Positions 45,725 to 55,120 of a DNA stretch of 64,000 nucleotides are shown in pieces (position 1 is the first letter of the stretch; each line of letters opens with the position of its first letter). The notes under the pieces are model-generated. The model did no database searches and was not told the origin of the DNA. It worked only from the letters and a program-made list of their open reading frames with translations. The stretch lies in contig JAOTOL010001286.1 of assembly GCA_034440575.1 (NCBI GenBank), positions 219,501 through 283,500 of the forward strand, in the 5' to 3' direction. The translations under genes were made by a program, and so were the position numbers. The DNA comes from Imbricaverruca yamaguchii. Its lineage: Eukaryota; Arthropoda; Thecostraca; Neoverrucidae.

Positions 45725-45965
45725 GTGGTACCCCAGATGACGTCATATAAGGACCTGCGCAGAAAGCTGCGCAGTAGGGATGACGCCACCTCGTATATAT
45801 CGCCTTGGGTGCACAAAGGACCCGGTGAACTTGAAACGGCTGAGGTCTGTTCGAGCCATTTTGTGGAAGGTGGCTGGCCCATCATGCCTACTGAAACGGT
45901 CTATGGGCTTCAAGGCTAAGCTGTTCCTGCGCAAAAACGCTATTCCGTCTGAACATTCCATCAAG
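45725..45965 (+). pseudogene. C-terminal half of a THAP domain exon
   Basis: One frame reads ETAEVCSSHFVEGGW, with the Cys and His of the C2CH zinc finger. A second frame downstream reads FKAKLFLRKNAIPSEHSIK, like the LxxxAIPS end of THAP domains. A frameshift near 45905 separates them. AAG followed by GTATGT at 45964-45971 is a good splice-donor match, as expected after a THAP exon of a P-like transposase. The transposase exon at 48.2 kb on the same strand may belong to it, with other repeats inserted between. A palindromic pair CTGCGCAG AAAG CTGCGCAG occurs at 45755-45774. Confidence 0.6.
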
Positions 45966-46313
45966 GTATGTAGTAGGTTTCATTTTATCATAAGGTATCA
46001 TTTTAAGCACTTTGAATTCAAGTTAAGTTACTTGCTTTGGCAACCGGTTTCAGGCTATTCTTGGAAATGCTTAGCATTTAAGGTCGGTAACTATAATTGA
46101 ATATTTATTGTAAATAAATATTGATAATTAAATGCTAAATATGAATATTTATTCATTTATATAACGTTTCTACCTGCAATTAGCTGCCTGTATTTTTTGT
46201 GCATGCCTCCCTTAGTATGCAGACTGAGGTTCTCTCACTGGGTTGGCTCCCCATATACTCCAGCATCACTCACCTAGAGATGAACTTTGTGTATGATCAA
46301 GGTGAGCCAGTAG
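45966..46313. other. AT-rich, possible intron
   Basis: Follows the putative splice donor of the THAP exon. Nothing else recognised. Confidence 0.3.
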
Positions 46314-46322
46314 TTGGTTTTA

Positions 46323-46370
46323 AAGATAAAAGATAAAGATTAGTGCAACTCTGAGCCACAAGGGCCCTTC
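46323..46370 (-). mobile_element. 48-bp CR1-A 3'-end micro-insertion
   Basis: Consists only of the CR1 family A 3' end: on the minus strand AAGGGCCCTTGTGGCTCAGA, GTTGCACTAATC and a TTTATCTTTTATCTT tail. Flanks TTGGTTTTA (46314-46322) and TTGGTTTTA (46371-46379) are identical. Since full CR1-A also has TTGGTT at this point, part of the right repeat could be microhomology. Confidence 0.7.
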
Positions 46371-46960
46371 TTGGTTTTACAGTGTAAATGTGCTTCCATG
46401 TCACATGGTCTCAGGAACAAAATAGAAGATCTGGCTTAATACAGGAGAAGATCTGGCTTAATCATCTGCATAAATTAAAAACTACCAGCAAATGTAATTC
46501 TCATCAATTGTTATAACAAAATAGTGTTTGCTATCTAAACTGCATAAATAATTAGAATTAGACTTACTCACATTGGGATAAGATTGACTTAGAAGGATGA
46601 AAAGCAACTAGACAGGAGAACAAATTGCCACTGTAGAACCAACTATTATCTGCAGGTATGTCAGTCCCCTAGATTAAAGAAAATATGGTTTTCTGATAGA
46701 CAGAGCAAGACAGGAACTGGAAAGTGTACCTTAAGGATAATTTGTATGCTTAGAGTAGCCACTACATCTGCTTATTTTTGTCAGTCCAAATTTCTGAAGA
46801 GGAACAGAGCTTGAATATAGAGATTGAATATATATATTGAATATAATAAAAATATAATAAAAATATATAGAGATATCTATATTCTGAATATGGAGAAGTG
46901 AAGCTGCTCTTCAAGTTTGATTATCATATTACATGGTTGATCTATTAATTATGTTTGTAC
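46371..46960. other. AT-rich spacer
   Basis: Includes an AATATATA/AATAAAAATAT-rich simple stretch at 46825-46890. No gene seen. Confidence 0.4.
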
Positions 46961-47500
46961 AACAATGCACAGATATTTGAGTACAGTGCAGCTTTGAATG
47001 CACTCAGGTCTGTTAACATCATCAGGCAATAAGTTCTAGGTGGCACAGCATCAGAGGCCAAAAATATCTTCCTACAACCCACTCATGCATGGCCATGAGT
47101 CAATCTCATTGAGTGTCCATGTGTGTTCACCAATGGTTCCAGCACAAGCATGTCAGGGATCTTCATGGCAGAATGGCCATGAAAAATATTCCAACATTTG
47201 ATAATGTCTGCTCAAATTAGTCTACCTTTCACTGAGTACAGACCTAGTTTATGTAGTAATCTGACACCATGATCCAGACCTTCCATCCCCTCTGTTTCAT
47301 GTCCACCTTCTCTGTACTGATTCCAGCTGCTTTCAATCACATGTGTAGCCTGTATTCCAAACACATGATGCAAACTCCAAAAGAGGCCGACATGAGTAGT
47401 GTATAGGGTTTTCATAAATTCAGGAGTATGATATAAAGTGGAACTCAGTAGGTTGCCAGCCAGACTTCCAGCTTTCTGTACTATGGCAACAATGTGTTGA
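46960..47500 (-). pseudogene. C-terminal RT region of a further non-LTR family
   Basis: The minus frame 47532-47212 reads KAGSLAGNLLSSTLYHTPEF, YTTHV, GLDHGVRLLHKLGLYSVKGR, and similarity continues past its stop (DIIKCWNIFHG, NTHGHSMRL, DLSAFKAALYS) to about 46965. This is the thumb/C-terminal region of CR1/RTE-like RTs, with wording unlike families A or B. It is too damaged to classify further. The first residues of the frame (MAHSCTEL) come from the adjoining CR1-A 3' end. Confidence 0.6.
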
Positions 47501-47501
47501 T

Positions 47502-47531
47502 GACATAAAAGCTCAGTGCAACTATGAGCCA
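47502..47531 (-). mobile_element. 30-bp CR1-A 3'-end remnant
   Basis: GACATAAAAG...CAGTGCAACTATGAGCCA matches the last bases of CR1 family A. The stem-loop itself is missing and no target duplication is clear. Confidence 0.5.
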
Positions 47532-47939
47532 ATTGTCATTTTTGGGCACTAAGTGGTAAAAATGAATGAGGAATCCAATTCAGAACCTGAAGTAGTTTCA
47601 GGGTGACTGTACACTTAGTGACGAATGTCATCCTAGGGGGCAAACTCAGGACAATGACTTTAAAGGGAATGGAAAAGGTTAATAACCTATATCATCCTGT
47701 TGGTGCAGTCCCCAATTACCATATTATATCCAACATTCATCATTTTGACTCGCCATGTTGTGCTAGGGTGCGTGAAGCATGCCTTTGTTGAACAAAATTC
47801 AAGGATCTCCCCTTTTGTGATGTGATTGCTCCACGACCCTCCATTATCTAAGCAATTTTACCAGAATCGCTTAAAAAGATGAAAATAACCTGTCAGGTAC
47901 CGGAAGTCAGGATGGGTTCCCTTGAACAGTCCGGAAAAT

Positions 47940-48040
47940 ACGCGGGAACCCCTAGGGGATGCATCACTACCACCCACATCACCCACCAACACCACCTCCA
48001 TCCCCACTCCCACTCCCACTAACACCCACTCCACTGGCGA
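47940..48040 (+). repeat. ACC/CCACTC-rich simple stretch
   Basis: Repeated CACCACC and CCCACTCCCACT before the P-like transposase exon. Confidence 0.7.
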
Positions 48041-48206
48041 TGGCTAATGTGAACGATGCCCGATGGACATAGGTATTACAACTACGAGACGGATCACAAA
48101 TGGACTGAGGAATTGCATCGCATTGAACAAAACTGTTCACATTGGAGCCGTTGGCTATCGTCCTAAATGTATTTGCGCCTTGGACATACCTGCCATATAT
48201 TTTCAG

Positions 48207-48862
48207 GCCACTGGTCAGAGTGGCCAGCGGGTGTATCTAGCCACGCAGGCCTTCTCCAACAGCGTGTGGATGGCGATGGTGCAGCTGCTGCGTCGCCGCC
48301 AGCCACAATCGGCGGCCGTGCTCACCGTCGACAAGTGGTTTGATGTCGCAAACAGTCGTGCGCCATTCAACGCCCAACTGGAGCGCTGCGGCTACGGCAT
48401 CAGCCCGGGGGGCCACGGCCGTCCAGGAGGCAGCTCTCCAGGACATGGAGTGGCTCATCGGGAGTGCGCGCAAGTTCACATTAAGGCACCCCACCCCGGT
48501 GGATGGGCAGGCCTGCTCCCGTTCCAGCACGGCATGTTGCGGAGCATCGCCTCACTTCGCGGCCTGCACGCGGATCTGCTGGCCACAGTCCCCGGGTACC
48601 AGTACCTGCTGACTTCCAAGCTGAACCAGGACTGCCTGGAGAATGTCTTCTCCCAGCTCCGGGGCATGTGCGGCCAGGACACCGCTCCGGACGCTGTGGA
48701 AGCGCGGTCCCGGCTACGCATCCTGCTGATGGCGCCGTCCCCGTTGGTGGCCGCCAACAGCCGGGGCCATGCGGTACAGCTGGAGGCCGACACGGACTTC
48801 TTGTCCACAGAGCCGGCTGGACAGCTTCACCAACGATGCCTTCGAGGGCCTCGACATCCAAG
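48207..48862 (+). pseudogene. P-element/THAP9-like transposase exon
   Basis: Follows a good splice acceptor (TATATTTTCAG ending at 48206). Reads VYLATQAFSNSVWMAMV, VDKWFDVANSRAPFN, LPFQHGMLRSIASLRGLHADL and LLTSKLNQDCLENVFSQLRG, then DAVEARSRLRILLMA. These are the middle and C-terminal blocks of P-element-type transposases, including the NQDCLE block containing the late acidic residue. A run of G near 48405 shifts the frame, so that QDMEWLIGSARKFT lies in another frame until about 48500. A further shift near 48790 is likely. No GTP-binding or N-terminal catalytic exons were found nearby. Confidence 0.75.
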
Positions 48863-48980
48863 TAAATGTGTGATCATAGCTAAGCAGTGTTCAAATAATG
48901 TTTGTGTTTTCGTTAGTTGTGACATGTCGAAACGGATGCAGCCCGATGTCAACATTCGCGTTGGAGGCAAGGCGTTTTAA

Positions 48981-51582
48981 AATATCTTCAAATCCTTCCA
49001 TCTCAAGTCTGAGCCAATAAAGCACCTTTTTTACTTGTTCTGAGAGATACCTAATGTATAAATACCTGAATTCACGATAGGGATAACAATCACAATACCT
49101 ATGTTATCAACTGTTCGTGTATAACATGCTGCGTCATAGGTAATTATGGTACCTGGAATTATATTAATAGATGTTAGTGTATCACGATCAGTAATAGTGG
49201 GCAGAAGCATGAAATTTATAAACAAGATACTGTTAGGACTTAGGAATGAATGACTTAGGCATTAAGAGTTCAACAAACATCATAAAGAAAGTTGCAGATG
49301 CTCCATTGCGAAGGATGTCACTTCAGTGTTCGCGAAGTCGTATATTCCACTTTATTTCGCGAAAAAAAATGTCTGTAGCTGAGAACGTGTAACAGGCCCA
49401 TGCGGATATCATATAGTGTAGTTGAAGCAAAGCATGGGGAAGCTCTGCATTCTGGATTCTGCCATTCCATGTTTTACTGTGAGCACGCCGGTGAGGCTGA
49501 CGGTGTTGCGTACGTCACTGAACTGAACGCAAACAAAGCAGATTTGACTACCATAGTGTGTACTTCAGGGTAATCCAGTGAAAAATAATCCACCATTTTG
49601 CATGGAAAGTCACAGTTAATGGAAGTTTTAGGTTTTCATCCTTCGTGATGACTTTCATCTTTTCATAAACATATTACAAACACAGATGGTGGTTGTTGTG
49701 ATGGAAATAAAGTGCATGTTCCAATGTTTTCAACCCTGTCTTTTGTTTTTCCAGCAGGTATCAATAGTCTCACTCAGGTGAATATAGAATGAATGGGCTT
49801 TGAGAAAAATGCATATCACAAAACCTAATGGACCTGTAGTGAAGATGTTCCTGGCATGCTCACAATTATTGTATAATGAACTAGATGTGTATCTCCATGA
49901 AGCTAGGCATGAAGTTCACAGTGTATCATCACAATGGACTATGTAGCATGAACATAAGTGTAGCAATCTATGAATATGCATGAATCTATGAAATAAAACT
50001 CATACCATGCATCTTTTAAAAAAAAAACATGTGAAGCTGTAGCACAACCAGAAATTTGGCTGAGCTGACACACTTAAGGGCTGAATCAGGACATTGGCCA
50101 AACCCAAGTAATTGTCAGCTAATGCAGGAGGGATATGGAGCAAGGGGATGGGGCATCACCAGCATAGATAGCCTGATTTGAACTAAAATTATCCTTTACT
50201 CAAGCCCTTCAAAAAAAACAGGGAACATTTTATTTGAAGAAAAAGTATTGTTTTCAACTATAGCTCGCACCCAAACCATACAAGTCAGGTATTTTGCGTC
50301 AGCGATTTATTGAATTTTACACAACCCAAGCTGAATGATAACGTACTGGCTGGATCGACCCATGAGCTGAAGCCTTAACAGCGTTGAATATCATGACTGA
50401 GTCTACAGGCAAAGAATGCAGATTAATCATCTGAGCACTGATTACAGGCAAAGGCTGCAGGCATAAAAATCTACATTAATAAATACAGAAATACCCAAAC
50501 CTCGATCCTATTCAGCGACTTACGAGGGCTCAGGTTTGTTTTTCTATGTCTTGTGTGCGTCACAATTGTAGGCATGTATTTTGATGAAAAAGATAATTAA
50601 TAAAATGTTCCGATTTTAATATATGATTATTTTAAGATCTAAACAGGAAAATAAAGTTATAATTGTTTCTTCATTTGTATTAACCTTGCTTTGGTAAATT
50701 TCACAAATACTGCAAATATTACCAAACATTGTTTATCAAGAACATGGGATGAATAATTTCATCCCAGGGCTGGCACATTCCAGGAGGATGAAAAACACAT
50801 GAAAATACAGGTTAATTTGTGGATGAATACTGGCGAGCATTATGGATAAATCAAAGATCAAAGCAAATATTTGAACGTCTCATCGTCTTCTACACATTAT
50901 AAACGGACAATAGTGCTCTGCCGCGCACGGTACAAGGAATTATTAATATGTTCATCTGTGGGCTTTTTCGGTCAGTCTGAAGGATGAAAAATCCAGGTAA
51001 ACGCGGGGATTGATATACGGAAGTGCTATGAATAAATTGCACAACTGGGATTTTCCAACTCCGTTCATTTTAGTACGTGAAAATGAGCACAAAACCACTT
51101 CCGAAGGTTTTCCTCACATGCTATATTTTTTTTACAACGCAAGAGCTCCTGACGTGTGGATGCTTGGAAAGTATGCTGCAAATGAAGACCAGTTCCTTGG
51201 TGATATGGCAAGGGAATACTATAAGTGAACAAGAATATAATTATTTCAAGTTCATTTTCTGATTTGAGCACAAAAAATACTCGACATGTGCACATTTAAG
51301 TGAAAATTATGGTGTTTTTCAATTGCCATTTGTTGATAGCTCACTGGCTTTTTCCTTTGTCACAGGTAACAGCCTGAATGCCATAATTCTCCCTTGTAAT
51401 GGAAATATTTGTTCCTAATTTTTTTCATGGCCTTCTTTATATTTGTCCAAGTCCTTTCCAGTATAATAGCCTCCCAGCCGTGCAGGTTATATATATTTTT
51501 TTAATTGCGAAATGTGCATTGTGTCCTCTGGCACTATAATTTGTCACGAAAGCGCAAAACATCGCTGCGCTTAATTTTGTTT
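48981..51582. other. AT-rich spacer, no gene recognised
   Basis: A 72-codon frame at 51010-51228 (with HMLYFFYNARAPDVWML) has no match I can name. No repeats recognised. Confidence 0.4.
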
Positions 51583-51596
51583 ACATTCAATTGTTT

Positions 51597-51648
51597 ATGG
51601 GCGCTGTATAACCACTGCAGTTGATGCGCCCCAAAACCCAAATAACTA
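51597..51648 (+). mobile_element. 52-bp hairpin micro-insertion with 14-bp duplication
   Basis: Starts ATGGGCGCTG, has the 3' arm GATGCGCCCC, then AAAACCCAAATAACTA. Flanked by perfect direct repeats ACATTCAATTGTTT at 51583-51596 and 51649-51662. It is the I-like 3' terminal module alone, with the same first base as the insert at 4103-4165. Length could be 52-54 bp because AC may belong to the tail. Confidence 0.88.
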
Positions 51649-51662
51649 ACATTCAATTGTTT

Positions 51663-52300
51663 TCATAGCCTTGCATTTGGCATACACGTGCGTACAGTGC
51701 AGTGTGAGCTATATGTGTACTATCTTGAGCGGAGTTTGCCTTAAACCACCTCAGCCCACGTTGCACAGATGTGTGGTACAATGTAGATGATAAATATCTC
51801 AATTTACATTGGTGATATATTAGTGGCAGATCTGCGTGTGCTGTTCGAAGGAAAGCATATGATCAAGGTAGGGCGAGTGGATTCTAAGGTTGTTCTGCTT
51901 TGTTGGGAGGGGGAAAATTCAGAGCTGAATGAGGCTGAAATAGATGGTAGAGACGGTATTAGGTATAGAGATCTGCAGGGGAGAGACGGTATTAGGTCTA
52001 AGGAGGCCGAATGGGCCGCCGGCCATGCCCAAAGGGGAACGCCACCTCATCTGCTGGAATACTACCCCTCTGGCCTCCTTTCCATCCCCTACTGTTGAAG
52101 TGCCGCCCATCCGTGAGGTCGGAGTGCACCCCTCCCCTTTGATCCCCGCTTCCTAGGAACGCAAGCTAGTGCCACCTCAGCACATCTTTAGCCTCCAACA
52201 GCCCCACAGTTCAGTCACACACCCTGTAAATTCCTGTATCCGACCCTATTTGAGACTGAATTGGTATTCATGACACCAACAAACGTCAGGTTTTCCAACT
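51663..52300. other. Spacer, no gene recognised
   Basis: A 103-codon plus-strand frame (51787-52098) includes a short internal duplication (GRDGIRYRDLQGRDGIRSKE) but no known domain. Confidence 0.4.
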
Positions 52301-52304
52301 CTGC

Positions 52305-52515
52305 CTCTGTATGATACATTCCTATTTATTGCCCCTAGCATTCTCAGTGCCTTCTTCCTGGCTTCCTTGGTCTGTTCTGATGCCCCCAGTTTTGTGTTTA
52401 GAATAACACCTAAATCCTTCTCCTGTTGAGTCACTGATAGCACTTGGACACCCATCAAGTATGGAGCCTTCATATACTGCTTACCTACATGCATAATTTT
52501 GCACTTATCAAACAT
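52305..52515 (-). mobile_element. CR1-like family A, copy 4 (internal fragment)
   Basis: Reads FDKCKIMHVGKQYMKAPYLM, LSVTQQEKDLGVILNTKLGA and RKKALRMLGAINRNVSY without frameshift, very close to the other family A copies. Both ends are missing. Confidence 0.82.
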
Positions 52516-52559
52516 CCACTTGTCTGTAGCAAAATAAAAAGGTTAAGGATATTTGTCAG

Positions 52560-52810
52560 CGATATCAACCTTTTCTAAACACATGCTGGGTGTCTCGAAT
52601 CAAGATGTTCCCTTCCAGAAAAGCAACCGTTATGTGATTACTAATTTTTTAAAGCATCGTATAGCCTAAGGATGTGGTCTTGCTGGTCTATAATTTTGAA
52701 CTTTTCCCTGTTCGCCTTATTTGAAAATAAGAACTGCATTTTCCAGCTTCCAATCTTCTGAAATTCCAGTACGAAATATGATACAAAGTGAAATCGCTGG
52801 CTCTTTCACA
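52560..52810 (-). mobile_element. Old, diverged CR1-like RT fragment
   Basis: The plus strand of this stretch parallels 4290-4530 (for example CTTTTCTAAACACATGCTGG versus CTTTTCTAAACCCATGTTGA, and CTTATTTGAAAATAAGAACT). It covers the GFRKG to VPIFKKG region. More decayed than its neighbour at 52.4 kb. Confidence 0.6.
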
Positions 52811-53021
52811 TTGCAGTCATGACCATGGCCTGAAATCGCAAGTCACGGCTTAGTCACTACACAGCATTTAGCAGATCTGGCATGGTAGCCGCTTCAAGCT
52901 ATTTATATTATAGAAATGCAGCTGTTTGCATTACATAATCTCATTCAAAATGGTGTGGTCCCCGCATTGTCCCCACTAGACGCTGCCTCTATCACGCCGT
53001 GAGCTAGTAGAGCTCGCGGCG

Positions 53022-53429
53022 CCTTGACGGCGGTATTAACTGCAAATAATATGTCGCACCTCTACCACTGACCAACACTAATCTGTATCCGTCCTTTGAC
53101 AGTAAAATCGCTGCTGCCTGAATCCTATGTGCCGGGATCCTGCCATCCTGGTTTGGTTTGGCCGCATCGTCTGCCCAACACCTGCATCGGACCTTCCCGT
53201 CATCATTCTGAGGTAGCCTTTTCACCTACTGTTTTCTTGTTTTTGTCCTGTGTTCTTACGTCGTTGTCTTGCTGCTTGGATCCGTGTGTATCAGGCATGG
53301 TGAAAATTAAATCTGATGAAGCTGTGGTATGCTATATATGTCTTTAAAATATCAGAAAAAAAGTAATGATAAGCGACATGCGCAAAACGTGCACAGGGCG
53401 GGGAAAAACTTCAGGATTTTAGCAAGGCA

Positions 53430-53463
<34 letters not shown>

Positions 53464-54308
53464 AATGCGACGGAAGAGGCGGGATCGAGATGTCCGTCTA
53501 GACCCGATCGGATGTAGCACTGCTGTGGGGATGTCTGGAGACGATGCCACGCCAACTGCACCAGCAGCAACCACTGAATCTGCCTCCTTCGACTCTGACA
53601 ATGATGTACACGACCCCAGCCCAGCTGCTGTCGAGCCGGAAATGCATGACGAGCCCAACAGTGACCCCATGGACGAGACGAGACCGACAAGGACAGTGGT
53701 CATGGACACAGACGATGTACCGCCGACAGACGGACACGAGACTGGACGCAGATCTGACTAGCGTATGGACAATATTTCAGTCGGCCACCCTGCCAACGTG
53801 GACTGGGACAGACTAAAATGTATTTCGGAAAGATTGGATAAAATCAATGCCGATGTTGATGTCCTCGCCGGGGAATTTGTGGTTCTTCGCCACAATTTGA
53901 GCGCAAACAACCCTGGCCGGCAAATCAGTGCGCTAAAAGAATCACTTAACAATCTGAATGAAGCCGTGCTAGTCAGTGCTGATGGATAGGCGTGCTGCTG
54001 GAGGTGGACAGGGAGACGCCGAGATGGACACGGACACTGACACACCAACTGACGTTTTCCATTGGCTCGTGATGGATCACACAGGCCAGGGTGACTGTCC
54101 TCGGTGTAGCACCTGTTCACAATTCAGCGCGAGGGGTGGGAAAAAAGCTGAGCTCTGGGTAGATAAATCTGTCCATCTAGGCCGATACAAAAAGCAGAGT
54201 CTAAAAACCCACCAGAGCTCCGACCGACATCAACGAGCAACTGAAGTCATGAACGCGACTAAACAGATACCTACAGTAGGTGACCTGACAACTGGGATGA
54301 TATCTAAA
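53022..54308 (+). pseudogene. hAT-like transposon, 3'-truncated copy 1
   Basis: Corresponds segment by segment to 54309-55120 plus 57495-58060. Starts at CCTTGACGGCGGTATTAACT; start codon at 53297 with VKIKSDEAVVCYIC. It has a TAA soon after (where copy 2 has CTTAGA), a GA-repeat expansion that shifts frame, then the continuation at 53465-53761, 53765-53989 and 53976-54326 (MDNISVGHPANVDW, HWLVMDHTGQGDC, THQSSDRHQRATEVM). It ends at GATATCTAAA, directly joined to the start of copy 2. Non-functional. Confidence 0.72.
53433..53461 (+). repeat. (GA)14 microsatellite inside the hAT-like frame
   Basis: Fourteen GA units here against seven at the matching place in copy 2 (54879-54892). The 14-base difference breaks the reading frame of copy 1. 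Confidence 0.85.
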
Positions 54309-54392
54309 CCTTGCCGGCGGTATTAACTGCAAATAATATGTCGCACCTCTACCACTGACCCGCACTAATCTGTATCTGTTCTTTGACAGTGA

Positions 54393-54629
54393 CACCGCTG
54401 CTGCCTCAATTCTGTGTGCCGGTATCCCGCCACCCTGGTTTGGTTTGGCCGCATCTTCCGCCCAACACCTGCACCGCTGCTGCCTGAATCCTGTGTGCTG
54501 GAATTCTGCCACCCTGGTTTGGTTTGGCCGCATCGTCCGCCCAGCACCTACACCGCTGCTGCCTCAATCCTGTGTGCCGGGATCCTGCCACCCTGGTTTT
54601 GTTTGGCCGCATCTTCCGCCCAACACCTG
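54393..54629 (+). repeat. 79-bp tandem triplication in the hAT-like 5' region
   Basis: Three units of exactly 79 bp, each starting CACCGCTGCTGCCTSAAT and containing CACCCTGGTTTGGTTTGGCC (third copy with one change). Copy 1 has a single unit at about 53104-53182. Confidence 0.85.
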
Positions 54630-54741
54630 CATCGGACCTTCCCGTCATCATTCTGAGGTTGCTTTTTCACCTACTGTTTTCTTGTTTTTGTCCTGTGTTC
54701 TTACGTCGTTGACTTGCTCCTTGGATCCGTGTGTATCAGGG

Positions 54742-55120
54742 ATGGTGAAAATTAAATCTGATGAAGCTGTGGTATGCTATATATGTCTTAGAAATATCAG
54801 AAAAGGTAATGCTAAGCGACATGCGCAAAACGTGCACATAGTGGGGGAAAAAAACTTAAGGACTTTAGCAAGGCATGTGAGAGAGAGAGAGACAATGCGA
54901 CGGAAGAGGCGAGATCGAGATGTCCGTCCAGACCCGAGCGGATGTAGCACTGCTGTGGGGACGTCTAGAGACGATGCCAGGCCAACTGCACCAGCAGCAA
55001 CCACTGACTCTGCCTCCCTCGGCTCGGACAGTGATGTAGACGACCCCAGCCCAGCTGCTGTCGAGCCGGAAATACATGACGAGCCCAACAGTGACCCCAT
55101 GGATGAGACGAGACCGTCAA
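54742..55120 (+). pseudogene. hAT-like transposase N-terminal part
   Basis: Starts at the ATG at 54742. Residues about 12-32 form a C-x2-C-x11-H-x4-H zinc finger (CYICLRNIRKGNAKRHAQNVH runs 21 residues; key residues are the two Cys and two His). A basic stretch (MRRKRRDRDVR) and a Ser/Asp/Pro-rich acidic linker follow (DSDVDDPSPAAVEPE). The frame then passes into inserted CR1 sequence and stays open as a 414-codon chimera to 55689, which is accidental. The finger would be the DNA-binding part of the transposase. Confidence 0.6.
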
